A stretch of DNA of 64,000 bases, taken from the NCBI RefSeq assembly GCF_037095755.1, contig NZ_JBAWKJ010000001.1, forward strand, positions 1,243,001 through 1,307,000. The letters are read 5' to 3'. The position numbers and the translations under genes were made by a program. The notes under the pieces were generated by a model. The model was not told the DNA's origin. It searched no databases and saw nothing but the letters and a program-made list of their open reading frames with translations. The stretch comes from Sphingopyxis sp. CCNWLW2 (GTDB lineage: Bacteria > Pseudomonadota > Alphaproteobacteria > Sphingomonadales > Sphingomonadaceae). Each line of letters begins with the position of its first letter. Position 1 is the first letter of the stretch. Of this stretch, positions 38,715-47,097 are shown piece by piece.

Positions 38715-39272
38715 TCACCATGTCAGCGTGACCGTGAGCGTGTCGGTATAGGTGCCCGGGACCAGCCCGCCGAGCAGGGTAAGCGACGCGAAGAGCGGCA
38801 GGATCACATCCTCGCTATTGGTCCCAGTTACCGCGATCGTGGCCGAGCCGCCGATCGCGATCGGCTGGTTGCAGGCGGCGTCACGGCACAGGGCATAGGC
38901 GATCCGCGCCGCCGTATCGCTGCCGCGCTGCAAGTGGCGCGCGCCGGTGGCGGCGTGGCTGCCGCCATCGACACCCATCATCAGATTGACGCCGGGGGTG
39001 CAGCGCAGGCGAATCCCTTGCGCCGTCGTCGTCGTCGCCGTGTGCGTGGCGGTCGAAAAGGTCGAATCGACCCCGAAATCGAGTGTTCCGATCGTGCCGG
39101 CATGCCCGCTGCTGCCGAGCCCGTCGACGAGGCAGCCTGGCGCGATCTCGGCCGAAACCTCGAACTCCGCCGTCGTTTCGGCCCGCGATGCCGGAATGTT
39201 ACTCACGCACGCGAGAAGGGCGGCCAGCGAGGTCAGGGTGATCCGCGGTCTCGGTCGGAGCGTGCGGGTCAT
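38715..39272 (-). CDS. Spore-coat-protein-U-domain pilus subunit (minor)
   Basis: A 185-residue secreted protein with a long basic signal peptide (about 1-31) and a single SCPU domain. The start of the domain has the conserved A-P-G-C-L-V-D-G and the end is Y-T-D-T-L-T-V-T-L-T-W. Four further cysteines may form disulfides typical of the family. It lies between the probable major subunit and the chaperone gene, the position of csuA/csuB in Acinetobacter. It is likely an adaptor or minor pilin. Confidence 0.85.
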   Translation of the reverse strand: MTRTLRPRPRITLTSLAALLACVSNIPASRAETTAEFEVSAEIAPGCLVDGLGSSGHAGTIGTLDFGVDSTFSTATHTATTTTAQGIRLRCTPGVNLMMGVDGGSHAATGARHLQRGSDTAARIAYALCRDAACNQPIAIGGSATIAVTGTNSEDVILPLFASLTLLGGLVPGTYTDTLTVTLTW

Positions 39273-39299
39273 GGGCCTGAGTCCCTCTGGGCCGATCCC

Positions 39300-39845
39300 C
39301 TAAAGCTCGAGCACCACCGTGATGATGTCCGAATAGACGCCAGGGGTAAGCCCCGCTTCGCCAAAGGCGCGGGCGTAGACATTCACGGTTTGCTGGGCGC
39401 CGCCCCCGGCGAGGCTGACGTCGCCGCCGACCGGAATGACGGTGTTGCGGCCGGCGTCCGAATAGAGATTGTAGGTGACGAACCGCCCGGCGTCGGTCTG
39501 GTGCTCCATCGCGTGGAGCCCCGCACCGGCGCCCTCGCCATCATTCAGTCCGGCATTGAATGACAGCACGGGCGTGATGCCGTTGCTGCACTGGACCGTG
39601 AAGGCGGCGCCGCCGCTCAATATTAGCGCGTCGGCCTGCGAGAAAAGCGTGTTCTCCGTGCCGAAATCGAGCGTACCGAAATCGGCACCTGACGTCCCGT
39701 CATCGAAGTTTTGCCCGTTAACTATACAGCCTGCTTCGAGCGTAATCGTTGCATCGACCGTTCCGGTTATATCTGCATGCGCCGGAGATACAGTAAAAGC
39801 CATGACAGCTAGGGCTGTTAGTGAGAATTTAGTTTTCGCGGTCAT
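39300..39845 (-). CDS. Spore-coat-protein-U-domain major pilin (CsuA/B-like)
   Basis: A 181-residue protein with a clear signal peptide (ending A-H-A) and one SCPU domain starting at L-E-A-G-C-I-V-N-G and ending Y-S-D-I-I-T-V-V-L-E-L, the donor-strand form of archaic pilins. As the first gene of the operon, with a strong ribosome-binding site (TGAGGAG) and an AT-rich upstream region, it is the best candidate for the shaft-forming major subunit. The base composition just upstream differs sharply from the gene body. Confidence 0.87.
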   Translation of the reverse strand: MTAKTKFSLTALAVMAFTVSPAHADITGTVDATITLEAGCIVNGQNFDDGTSGADFGTLDFGTENTLFSQADALILSGGAAFTVQCSNGITPVLSFNAGLNDGEGAGAGLHAMEHQTDAGRFVTYNLYSDAGRNTVIPVGGDVSLAGGGAQQTVNVYARAFGEAGLTPGVYSDIITVVLEL

Positions 39846-40202
39846 AATGAAAACTCCTCAAAAGGACTAGATCCTTTCAATTCGTCTTCCCCACAAGACT
39901 CGTCCATGTATAGAGAAAAGAGGTTAATAAACTTTCATCTCAAATTTAGACAAAGATCTTGGAAGTATATAATTGATCTAAAAGAAATTTCTATATAATT
40001 GTTATATATCAAAGGCTTGAGAAAGTTTCTTTGTGATTCAGTGTCTTGAATTTGGATCATCAGGCGCATCGTCCGATGATGGGCGCGACGAAATCGATAC
40101 AATGTCCGCTTCGACAGCGATCAATTCAAAATTTGCCAGTCCGCAAACGGCCACACGTCCCGCCGCGGACTCGGCTGCTTGATCCTTTCTGCGCGGTGTC
40201 GC
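39846..40202 (-). promoter_or_regulatory. AT-rich upstream region of the pilus operon
   Basis: This 357-bp non-coding stretch lies between the pilus operon (reading left) and a TetR gene that ends at 40203. About 39870-40045 is strikingly AT-rich against the GC-rich surroundings. It must contain the operon promoter and includes a perfect inverted repeat at 39992-40008. I see no gene in it. Such AT-rich promoter regions are typical targets of silencers of foreign DNA; which one would act here is not visible. Confidence 0.6.
39992..40008. repeat. Perfect inverted repeat TATATAA-TTG-TTATATA
   Basis: A 7-bp perfect inverted repeat with a 3-bp centre, about 150 bp upstream of the major pilin start. 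It could be a regulator operator in the pilus promoter region; its fully AT arms also make it an easy melting point. Confidence 0.5.
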
Positions 40203-40880
40203 TCAGGTGGCTGAAGCTCCGGAAACGATCTTTATCTCTCCCGGGCGCAACGTTCGCGCGAGATGGACGAACGAGCGGCGCGCGATTGTCTCGAGCATCG
40301 GCATCTGCGCGTTCCACGGCTTTTCGAACCCTGCGAACATCGTCAGCCCTTCCATCGACCCCGAGATGAACAGCGCCAGTATCTGGCGCTCGTCGTCGGG
40401 CAGGGCGGGGTTGATCTCGGCGATCAGTTCGTTGAGCGAAACGCGTGCGCGCTCGTAAAGCTCGTTCATCCGGTCATGGACAAAGGGGTCGTGGTTCGCC
40501 ATCGCCCATAGTTCGGGGAAGAAGCGCGTCGTCTTCTTGGTCGTGATGTCCTCGAGGATCAGCGTCACGAGATTTTCGAGGCGCGCCTCGGCGGTGGCGC
40601 CGGGCGCGTGGATGATCTCGTCGAACGATTCCTCATAGCTCGAGATCACCGCGTTGAGCAGCTCGCGGATCAATTCCTCCTTCGAGCGGAAATAATAGTT
40701 GAGGTTGCCGACATTCATTCCCGATTCGGCGGCGATGCGGCGGAGCGTCAGCGCGGCCGATCCCTGATTCACGAGCAGCGCCAGCGCGGCGCGGAGAATA
40801 TGCTCGAAGCCATCCTGGCCGCGGGCATAGCCCCCGGTCCGCGGTGTGATTTTCAGGTCGGGAACAATGAAATTCGTCAA
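40203..40880 (-). CDS. TetR/AcrR-family regulator, divergent from the amine dehydrogenase operon
   Basis: A 225-residue regulator. The DNA-binding region is at about residues 25-75, with L-T-L-R-R-I-A-A-E-S-G-M-N-V-G-N-L-N-Y-Y-F as the helix-turn-helix. A longer C-terminal ligand domain of about 140 residues follows. The start is TTG 40880, behind GGAGG; no ATG occurs before the helix-turn-helix. It is divergent from the amine dehydrogenase genes and separated from them by 149 bp that contain an imperfect inverted repeat, so control of that operon by an amine or its product is likely. Confidence 0.88.
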   Translation of the reverse strand: MTNFIVPDLKITPRTGGYARGQDGFEHILRAALALLVNQGSAALTLRRIAAESGMNVGNLNYYFRSKEELIRELLNAVISSYEESFDEIIHAPGATAEARLENLVTLILEDITTKKTTRFFPELWAMANHDPFVHDRMNELYERARVSLNELIAEINPALPDDERQILALFISGSMEGLTMFAGFEKPWNAQMPMLETIARRSFVHLARTLRPGEIKIVSGASAT

Positions 40881-40934
40881 GATTCAGCAGCCTCCGGCGC
40901 TTTCGTAACCGCCTTCCGTCCTTTGGACAAGTGA

Positions 40935-40962
40935 CCTAATTTTGACGCTTGACTAAATTTGG
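40935..40962. promoter_or_regulatory. Imperfect inverted repeat, candidate operator/promoter of the amine operon
   Basis: CCTAATTT and AAATTTGG form an inverted repeat with 7 of 8 matching positions and a 12-bp spacer that includes a TTGACG (-35-like) element. It lies 55 bp after the TetR start and 68 bp before the chosen start of the dehydrogenase large-subunit gene, the usual place for a TetR operator overlapping a promoter. Confidence 0.45.
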
Positions 40963-41029
40963 ACATATGAACAATATCAGTCCGAATCGGCCGTCAGAGC
41001 CATTGTCATCAGGAAGAGGGAGTGCCGGG

Positions 41030-42196
41030 ATGCTGCGCATCGCGAAGGGAGCGGCTTTTGCCGTATTGATGATCTCTGCCAGTGTTTCGGGCGCTGCCAA
41101 TTATCCGCAGCCGTTGCCCGAAGAGCCGGTTCCAACCGTCACCGAGCTGCCCGAACGTTATCCCGCGAGCTGGGTCTTTGTGCACGACCTGCATTTCAAC
41201 AGCCTGCCCGACGGGCGCGCCGCGATCGTCGACGTCGGGGCCGAAAACAGCAATATGCGCGGCCAGATTCCCGTCGCGCAGTTCGGCAATATCCTGCCGT
41301 CGACGTCGCGCGGCGAAATCTATGTCGGCGAAACCTTCTATTCGCGGCTGACACGCGGCGAACGCACCGACGTCATCACCATCTGGGACACCAAGACGCT
41401 CGCACCGAAGGACGAGATTGTCCTGCCCGGCGGCAAGCGCGGGTTGTTCGTGACGCTGCGCAACAGCCTGCAACTCACCAATGACGAAAAATGGGCGCTC
41501 GTCTTCAACTTCACGCCGGGGTCGTCCGTGACTGTGGTCGACCTCGATGGGCGCAAGATATTGTCGGACGTCGACCTGCCGGGATGCTCGCTCGTCTACC
41601 CCACCGGGCCGCGCGGCTTCACCTCGCTCTGTGCCGACGGCACGATGACGAGCATCGCGCTCGACGTGGCGGGGAAGGCCGGCCCCGCCGTCACCAGCGC
41701 GGCATTCAACGATATCGATGACGACCCGCTATTTATGACCCCGGCGATGATCGGGCGGACCGGCTGGTTCGTCAGCTTCAGGGGCAATCTGCGGGCGATC
41801 GACTTTTCGGGCGCGGCGGCAAAGGATCTTGGCGGCTTTTCGATCCCGAAACAGGCGGGCGGCGAACCCGAGTGGCGCCCCGGCGGCTGGCAGGTCATCT
41901 CGGCGGACCGCGCCGGCCTGCTTTATGTGCTGATGAACCCGAAGGGGGGCGAAGGGTCGCACAAGGATGGCGGGACCGAGGCGTGGGTGGTCGACCCGAA
42001 GGCCAAGACGCTCGTTCGCCGCATCGCGCTCAAGAATCACAGCGTTTCGATCGAGGCGACGCAGCAGGAAAAGCCGCTGCTCGTCGCGGCGCGCCCCGAC
42101 GGGTCGCTCGACATCTATGACGCAGCGAGCGGCGCCTTCGTGCGGACCGTCGCGAGCGTCGCGCACGATCCGATGACGATGACGGCGGCGCGCTGA
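41030..42196 (+). CDS. aauB: Aromatic amine dehydrogenase large (alpha) subunit, beta-propeller
   Basis: A 388-residue periplasmic protein with signal peptide (ending S-G-A-A) and a seven-bladed propeller as in methylamine/aromatic amine dehydrogenase large subunits. Characteristic segments are R-L-T-R-G-E-R-T-D-V-I-T-I-W-D, D-D-P-L-F-M-T-P-A, F-V-S-F-R-G-N-L and W-R-P-G-G-W-Q-V-I. It forms a heterotetramer with the small TTQ subunit and positions it for electron transfer. I prefer ATG 41030 (AGGAAGAGGGAG upstream); ATG 40967 is an alternative. It leads the operon aauB-aauE-aauD-aauA. Identity with aromatic rather than methylamine enzyme is based on the small subunit and lack of amicyanin/mauG. 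Confidence 0.82.
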   Translation: MLRIAKGAAFAVLMISASVSGAANYPQPLPEEPVPTVTELPERYPASWVFVHDLHFNSLPDGRAAIVDVGAENSNMRGQIPVAQFGNILPSTSRGEIYVGETFYSRLTRGERTDVITIWDTKTLAPKDEIVLPGGKRGLFVTLRNSLQLTNDEKWALVFNFTPGSSVTVVDLDGRKILSDVDLPGCSLVYPTGPRGFTSLCADGTMTSIALDVAGKAGPAVTSAAFNDIDDDPLFMTPAMIGRTGWFVSFRGNLRAIDFSGAAAKDLGGFSIPKQAGGEPEWRPGGWQVISADRAGLLYVLMNPKGGEGSHKDGGTEAWVVDPKAKTLVRRIALKNHSVSIEATQQEKPLLVAARPDGSLDIYDAASGAFVRTVASVAHDPMTMTAAR

Positions 42197-42714
42197 TGTC
42201 GGCCGTCTTTTCGGTTCTCGCGCTGTTCCTCGCGACCGTGCTCGCGGTGGCGGCGGCGCACAAGCTGGCCGAGCGGGCGCGGCTGACGCGGGCGACCGCC
42301 GGGTTGCTGCGACTTGCCCCGGCGCTTGCGATGCCTGTGACGATGGCGGCCGCGGCGGTCGAGTTCGCCGCGGCGCTGGCGCTGCTTCTTCCCGCGTCGC
42401 GGCCGGCGGGTGCGCTGCTCGCCGCCTTGCTGTGGGCCGGATATGGCGCCGCGCTGCTCGCGGCGCGGCGGCGCGGCGAGGGCGGTATCGATTGCGGCTG
42501 CGACTTCGGTGCGCGGCGGAGCGGTATCGGCCGCTTCACGATCGGCCGCGCTTTCGCGCTCGCCGCCGCCGCGCTCGCACTTTTCGTCTCTCCCGCAGGG
42601 GGCGGCGGCATCGACATCCAGTCGGTTTTCGCCGCCCTCGCCTTTGTCGCGCTGCTCTTCGCGGCCGGCGAAATCGCCCATCTTCCCGCCAACAGCCGGA
42701 GTGCCGCCCGATGA
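42196..42714 (+). CDS. aauE: MauE/AauE-like amine dehydrogenase maturation membrane protein
   Basis: A 172-residue membrane protein with four helices and the family motif G-G-I-D-C-G-C-D-F-G, whose Cys pair probably takes part in disulfide transfer. MauE-type proteins with MauD are needed for correct folding and disulfide formation of the TTQ small subunit in the periplasm. The ATG shares one base with the stop of the large-subunit gene, and the stop overlaps aauD by 4 bp. It is DoxX-like in topology. Confidence 0.85.
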   Translation: MSAVFSVLALFLATVLAVAAAHKLAERARLTRATAGLLRLAPALAMPVTMAAAAVEFAAALALLLPASRPAGALLAALLWAGYGAALLAARRRGEGGIDCGCDFGARRSGIGRFTIGRAFALAAAALALFVSPAGGGGIDIQSVFAALAFVALLFAAGEIAHLPANSRSAAR

Positions 42715-43301
42715 CCGGATTTTTCCTTGCCTCGCAAATCCTGCTGTGGATCGCGGTCGCGGTACTCGGCGTTCTCGTCGCGGCGCTCGCGCGGCAGGTT
42801 GGGGTACTCCACGAACGCATCGCGCCCGCGGGTGCGCTGACGCTGCACCAGAAGGTGAATGTCGGCGACAAGGCGCCCGAAATGACACTGCGGACGCTCG
42901 AAGGAAAGGACGTTGCGATCGGCGGCAAGCGCGAGCGGCGCGGCCAGCTCATCTTCTTTCTCTCGCCCGATTGCCCGGTGTGCAAGACGCTGTTGCCCGT
43001 CGTCCGCTCGGCGAGGGGCGCCGAGCGCGGCTGGCTCGACGTCGTGCTCGCGAGCGACGGCGAGCCCGCCGCGCATCGCCGGCTGGTGATGGCCGAGGGG
43101 CTGGCCGGGTTCGACTATGTCCTGTCGGAAGAGCTCGGCCGGTCACTCGGCGTGTCGAAGCTCCCCTATGCAGTGCTGATCGACGAGGCGGGCAACATCG
43201 CCTCGCTCGGCCTCGTCAACAATCGCGAGCATCTCGAAAGCCTGTTCGAGGCCAAGGAACGCCGCGTCGCATCCATTCAGGAATATCTCGCGCGCGGATG
43301 A
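42711..43301 (+). CDS. aauD: MauD/AauD-like thioredoxin-fold maturation protein
   Basis: A 196-residue protein with one N-terminal membrane anchor (about residues 5-27) and a periplasmic thioredoxin domain with the redox motif C-P-V-C (Cys88-Cys91) after F-F-L-S-P-D. It would introduce or rearrange the many disulfides of the small subunit together with AauE. The C-terminus is followed by a 20-bp direct repeat that duplicates the codons for its last residues. Order B-E-D-A is the same as in mau and aau operons. Confidence 0.88.
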   Translation: MTGFFLASQILLWIAVAVLGVLVAALARQVGVLHERIAPAGALTLHQKVNVGDKAPEMTLRTLEGKDVAIGGKRERRGQLIFFLSPDCPVCKTLLPVVRSARGAERGWLDVVLASDGEPAAHRRLVMAEGLAGFDYVLSEELGRSLGVSKLPYAVLIDEAGNIASLGLVNNREHLESLFEAKERRVASIQEYLARG

Positions 43302-43332
43302 GCGCGCGGGGCCAGGAATATCTCGCGCGCGG
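43278..43332 (+). repeat. 20-bp direct repeat duplicating the aauD 3' end
   Basis: CAGGAATATCTCGCGCGCGG occurs at 43278-43297 and again at 43313-43332, 15 bp apart. The second copy again encodes Q-E-Y-L-A-R-G followed by a stop, so it is a small tandem duplication (35-bp period) of the gene end lying before the small-subunit gene. Confidence 0.85.
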
Positions 43333-43367
43333 CTGAGACCGCACGGCGCGACAGGAAGGGGACGGAA

Positions 43368-43928
43368 ATGTCGGGATTGGACAAATTTTCGGAAAAGATG
43401 ACGCGGCGGGTCGCGCGCGCGACGTCGCGGCGCAGTCTGCTGACGCTGATCGGCGGCGCGCTAACCGGCGCGGCGGTGATCCCGGTGCTGCCGGTGTCGC
43501 GCGCGCAGGCCCAGGGGCATGGCCATGGCGGCGGCGGCGATCCGGTCGCGCCGCAAACCACAGGCAATCCACAGGATCCGGGCGACCAGACGCAATGCGA
43601 TTACTGGCGCTATTGCGCGATCGACGGGTTCCTGTGCAGCTGCTGCGGCGGCACGGCGTCGAGCTGTCCGCCGGGCACCGAAATGTCGCCCATCACCTGG
43701 ATCGGCACCTGCCAGAACCCCGCCGACAATCGCGCCTATATCATCAGCTACAACGACTGTTGCGGCAAATCCTCGTGCGGGCGCTGCCTGTGCAACCGTA
43801 ACGAGCGCGACCGGCCGATGGTACGCCCACAGGCGAACAACGACATCAACTGGTGTCTCGGCACGTCGAGCGCGATCTACAACTGCTCGACCGCCGTCAT
43901 CCTCGGCGTCGCGCTGGAGCCGCAATGA
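43368..43928 (+). CDS. aauA: Aromatic amine dehydrogenase small (beta) subunit with TTQ cofactor
   Basis: A 186-residue periplasmic catalytic subunit with a twin-arginine-type signal (R-R-S-L-L-T-L-I near residues 21-28). Trp111 (in I-T-W-I-G-T-C) and Trp162 (in I-N-W-C-L-G) are 51 residues apart, the exact spacing of the two Trp that form tryptophan tryptophylquinone in known enzymes; Asp130 lies 19 residues after the first, where the catalytic Asp sits. There are 14 Cys in the mature part; the extra C-S-C-C and S-S-C-G-R-C cysteines resemble aromatic amine dehydrogenase rather than the 12-Cys methylamine enzyme. Stop overlaps the next cytochrome gene. Confidence 0.9.
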   Translation: MSGLDKFSEKMTRRVARATSRRSLLTLIGGALTGAAVIPVLPVSRAQAQGHGHGGGGDPVAPQTTGNPQDPGDQTQCDYWRYCAIDGFLCSCCGGTASSCPPGTEMSPITWIGTCQNPADNRAYIISYNDCCGKSSCGRCLCNRNERDRPMVRPQANNDINWCLGTSSAIYNCSTAVILGVALEPQ

Positions 43929-44371
43929 TGCGGCGGTTTGCCTTCACCCTGATGCTCGCGGGACTGGCCGCAACCGGCCCCGCGCTGGCGGCCGACGATG
44001 GCGCGACGATCTACAAGCGTTGCGCGGCGTGCCACCTTGGCAATGGCGCGGGGGTTCCGGGCGCATTCCCGCCGCTGAAGACCGATGTGCGTTCGCTTGG
44101 TGCGACCGCTGCGGGACGCCGCTATCTCGCGCTGGTCGTGATCCGCGGCGTGTCGGGACCGATCACCGTCGAAGGGAAGGCCTATCGCGGGACGATGCCC
44201 GCGCAGGCCGGCCTCAACGATGCGCAGGTGGCGGCGGTGCTCAACCATGTCGTTCGCGGCGGATCGGCCAAACCCTTCACGCCGCGCGAGATCGCGGGAT
44301 ATCGTGCCGGCAGCGCGGGCCTCAACTCTGCCGCGGTCGGTCGGCTGCAGCCGAAGGTCGGCGGCAAATGA
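43925..44371 (+). CDS. Monohaem c-type cytochrome in the amine dehydrogenase operon
   Basis: A 148-residue periplasmic protein with a signal peptide ending A-L-A-A and one haem site C-A-A-C-H. A candidate distal ligand is the Met of R-G-T-M-P-A-Q. The start overlaps the small-subunit stop by 4 bp, so it is made together with the dehydrogenase and is a likely electron acceptor or carrier from the TTQ enzyme to the respiratory chain. No blue copper protein gene is present to play that role. Confidence 0.87.
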   Translation: MMRRFAFTLMLAGLAATGPALAADDGATIYKRCAACHLGNGAGVPGAFPPLKTDVRSLGATAAGRRYLALVVIRGVSGPITVEGKAYRGTMPAQAGLNDAQVAAVLNHVVRGGSAKPFTPREIAGYRAGSAGLNSAAVGRLQPKVGGK

Positions 44372-44832
44372 AATGGCTGGCCGTTCCCGCGCTGATCGTG
44401 GCGACCGGGGCGGCCGTGGCAACCCCGGCGTGGAGCGGGCCCGAGACGATCCCGGGCGTGACCAATCCGGCGCGCGCGCGGCAGAACTGGATCCTCTCGT
44501 GCCAGGGATGCCACCGGGCCGATGCGACGGGGACGCCGCAAACGACGCCGACGATGGCCGGCTTCGTCGCGAAGTTCCTGCACCTGCCCGGCGGGCGCGA
44601 ATATCTGGTGCGCGTGCCGGGCGTCGCAACCGCGGCGCTGTCCGATGCCGACCTCGCCGAAGTGGTGAACTGGTCGCTCGTGCGGTTCGATGCCGCGAAC
44701 GTCCCGGCGGATTTCAAACCTTATACGCCTGCCGAAGTGGGGCAGCTGCGGCGGAAACCGCTGCGAGCGGAAGCAATGGCGGTGCGCGCGGGCATGGTCG
44801 CGCGCATGTCCGAGGAAAAACAACAGAAATAG
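44368..44832 (+). CDS. Second monohaem c-type cytochrome in the amine dehydrogenase operon
   Basis: A 154-residue protein with a signal peptide (about 1-25), one haem-binding C-Q-G-C-H and possible axial Met residues in T-P-T-M-A-G-F. It overlaps the first cytochrome gene by 4 bp. The two differ in length and sequence, so they are not a recent duplication; they may form a dihaem relay. Alternatively one of them could assist TTQ formation, since no mauG-type dihaem enzyme is encoded nearby. That role is speculation. Confidence 0.82.
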   Translation: MKWLAVPALIVATGAAVATPAWSGPETIPGVTNPARARQNWILSCQGCHRADATGTPQTTPTMAGFVAKFLHLPGGREYLVRVPGVATAALSDADLAEVVNWSLVRFDAANVPADFKPYTPAEVGQLRRKPLRAEAMAVRAGMVARMSEEKQQK

Positions 44833-44851
44833 AGAACAGGGGAGGATTTCG

Positions 44852-47083
44852 ATGACCAAGGGAACCACGCGAAGCGCTGCTCGTCCGATGCTTGCGCTCC
44901 TGCTGGCGGGTGTATCGGCGCCCGCGCTCGCGCAGGAAGCAGCCGCTCCAACCGCCACCGATGCCGCGGCCGCCGAAACGGTCGATGGCACCGACATTGT
45001 CGTCACCGCGCAGAAACGATCCGAACGCTTGCAGGACGTCCCGATCGCGGTCAGCGCCATCGGCGGGGATTCGCTAGAGCGGCAGCGCGTGACGCAGGCC
45101 GACGAACTTGCGGGCAAGATCGTCAACCTCCAGCTCACCTCGACGGTCGGCGACAATACGCCGATCTTCGCGCTGCGCGGCGTGTCGATGTCCGACTACA
45201 GCCTCAACCAGGCGAGTCCGGTCGCGATCTATTATGACGAGGTCTACAAGGGCAATTTCGCCTTCCTCGGCGTTGCGATGTACGACCTTGAGCGCGTCGA
45301 GGTGCTGCGCGGGCCGCAGGGAACGCTCTATGGCAAGAACACCACGGGCGGCGCGGTCAACCTGATCAGCCGGACGCCGGTGCTCGGCGATACCGAGGGC
45401 TATCTGAACCTCGGCTATGGCAATTACGATCGCTACGAAGCCAATGGCGCCCTGAGCGTGCCGCTCGGCGAGACGGTGGCGGCGCGCGTCGCCTTCACCT
45501 TTGCGCGCGCCGATGGCTGGTTCAAGAACCAGCTTCCCGGCGAGCCCGATCTTGCGAGCGTGCGCGAATATGGCGTGCGTGGATCGCTGCTATTCGAGCC
45601 GAGCGACGGTGCGCGGTTCGTGTTGCGTGCGTCGACCAGTTACCAGAATCCGCGCAATTATGGCATTTATGCCCAGCCCGAAGCGGTGAACCGGCCGGGA
45701 CTCGGGCGGCGCGAGATCGAGGCGAACGTCACCGACCGCCGCCGCGCGCGCACCTGGTCGGTCTCGCTGAGCGGCACGGTCGACCTCTCCGACACGCTCG
45801 CGATCACCAGCGTCACCTCGTGGGACAAGGGGCGGCTGGCTTTCTATGAGGACACCGACGGCAACGCGACCGAGCTGCTCGAAATCCCCTATACCGACCG
45901 CGCGACGCAATTCGCGCAGGATCTGCGCCTGACCAGCGATTTCGGGGGACCGTTCAACTTCATTCTCGGCGCCTATTTCAACCGCGAGAAAGTCTATAAC
46001 GAGACGACGTTCGAGATCGGCAAGGATATAGATTCCGACGGGCTGCCGGGGGTCACCGACGCCGATTGCGCGATCGGCTTCCCCTTGGGCTGCCTGTTCC
46101 GCAACAGCTTCGACCAGGTCAAGAAGAGCTATGCCGTCTATTCGGACATGAGTTTCGAGCTTACGGACCAGCTCACCTTGCGTGGCGGCATCCGCTTCAC
46201 GCACGACAAGGGCACGCAGAGCAATTTCGAGGCCAACGCCTTCGGTCCCAACGGGGTGCTGGTGATGAACCTGATCCCGCCGTCGCGGCTCGCCTACAGC
46301 ACCGAAAATCTGTCGGGCAAGATCGGCGCCGATTTCAAGATCAACCCCGATGTGATGGTCTATGGCAATTACAGCCGCGGTTACCGCGCGCCGAGCTTCA
46401 ACGCGCAGGCCTTTTTCGATCCGTCCGAACTGTCGGTCGCGAAAGCTGAAAAGATCGACGCATTCGAGCTAGGCCTCAAGAGCCAGTTCGCCGACCGCCG
46501 CGTCACGCTCAACATGGCGGCGTTCCACTATACCTACAGCAACCAGCAGTTCATCAATATCGATCCCGCGACCGCGGCGCAGACTTTGCTCAATATCCCG
46601 CGCTCGCGGATTCTGGGAGGCGAGGCCGAGCTGACCGTCCGCGCGACCGACATGGTGACGCTGCGCGGCGGCCTTGGCCTGCTCGATACGAAGATCAAGC
46701 GCGGCACCGTCAGCGGCGCCGATGTCAGCGGCAATCGGCTGTCGAACGCGCCCAAGCTGACCTTCACGGGCGGCTTTGACGTCACCGCGATGGACAACAG
46801 CAGCGGCAAGCTGAGCCTGCACGGCGACATCAACTATTCGTCGAGCCAATATTTCGAGGTGCTCAACATCGCCCGACTGCGGCAGGATAGCTACGTCCTC
46901 CTCGCCGGGCATATCGACTGGGAATCGGCCGACGGGCGCTGGACGGCATCGGTGTGGGGCAAGAACCTTACCAATAAATTCTACTTCACCTCGCGCGTCG
47001 ACCTGCTCGCGGGCTTCGGTTTCGACTATAACCATGTCGGGACTCCGCGAACCTATGGCGTGACCGTGGGCGTCAAATTCTGA
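44852..47083 (+). CDS. TonB-dependent receptor in the amine catabolic operon
   Basis: A 743-residue outer-membrane receptor: signal peptide ending A-L-A-Q, TonB-box-like D-I-V-V-T-A-Q-K-R, plug with V-L-R-G-P-Q-G-T-L-Y-G-K-N and a barrel that ends V-T-V-G-V-K-F. The ATG at 44852 follows GGGGAGGA, 19 bp after the second cytochrome gene, so it is co-transcribed with the amine dehydrogenase. This suggests active uptake of the amine or a larger amine-bearing compound, a combination not typical of the known mau/aau operons. Ligand is inferred from context. Confidence 0.9.
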   Translation: MTKGTTRSAARPMLALLLAGVSAPALAQEAAAPTATDAAAAETVDGTDIVVTAQKRSERLQDVPIAVSAIGGDSLERQRVTQADELAGKIVNLQLTSTVGDNTPIFALRGVSMSDYSLNQASPVAIYYDEVYKGNFAFLGVAMYDLERVEVLRGPQGTLYGKNTTGGAVNLISRTPVLGDTEGYLNLGYGNYDRYEANGALSVPLGETVAARVAFTFARADGWFKNQLPGEPDLASVREYGVRGSLLFEPSDGARFVLRASTSYQNPRNYGIYAQPEAVNRPGLGRREIEANVTDRRRARTWSVSLSGTVDLSDTLAITSVTSWDKGRLAFYEDTDGNATELLEIPYTDRATQFAQDLRLTSDFGGPFNFILGAYFNREKVYNETTFEIGKDIDSDGLPGVTDADCAIGFPLGCLFRNSFDQVKKSYAVYSDMSFELTDQLTLRGGIRFTHDKGTQSNFEANAFGPNGVLVMNLIPPSRLAYSTENLSGKIGADFKINPDVMVYGNYSRGYRAPSFNAQAFFDPSELSVAKAEKIDAFELGLKSQFADRRVTLNMAAFHYTYSNQQFINIDPATAAQTLLNIPRSRILGGEAELTVRATDMVTLRGGLGLLDTKIKRGTVSGADVSGNRLSNAPKLTFTGGFDVTAMDNSSGKLSLHGDINYSSSQYFEVLNIARLRQDSYVLLAGHIDWESADGRWTASVWGKNLTNKFYFTSRVDLLAGFGFDYNHVGTPRTYGVTVGVKF

Positions 47084-47097
47084 CCGGGAGAGAAGCG

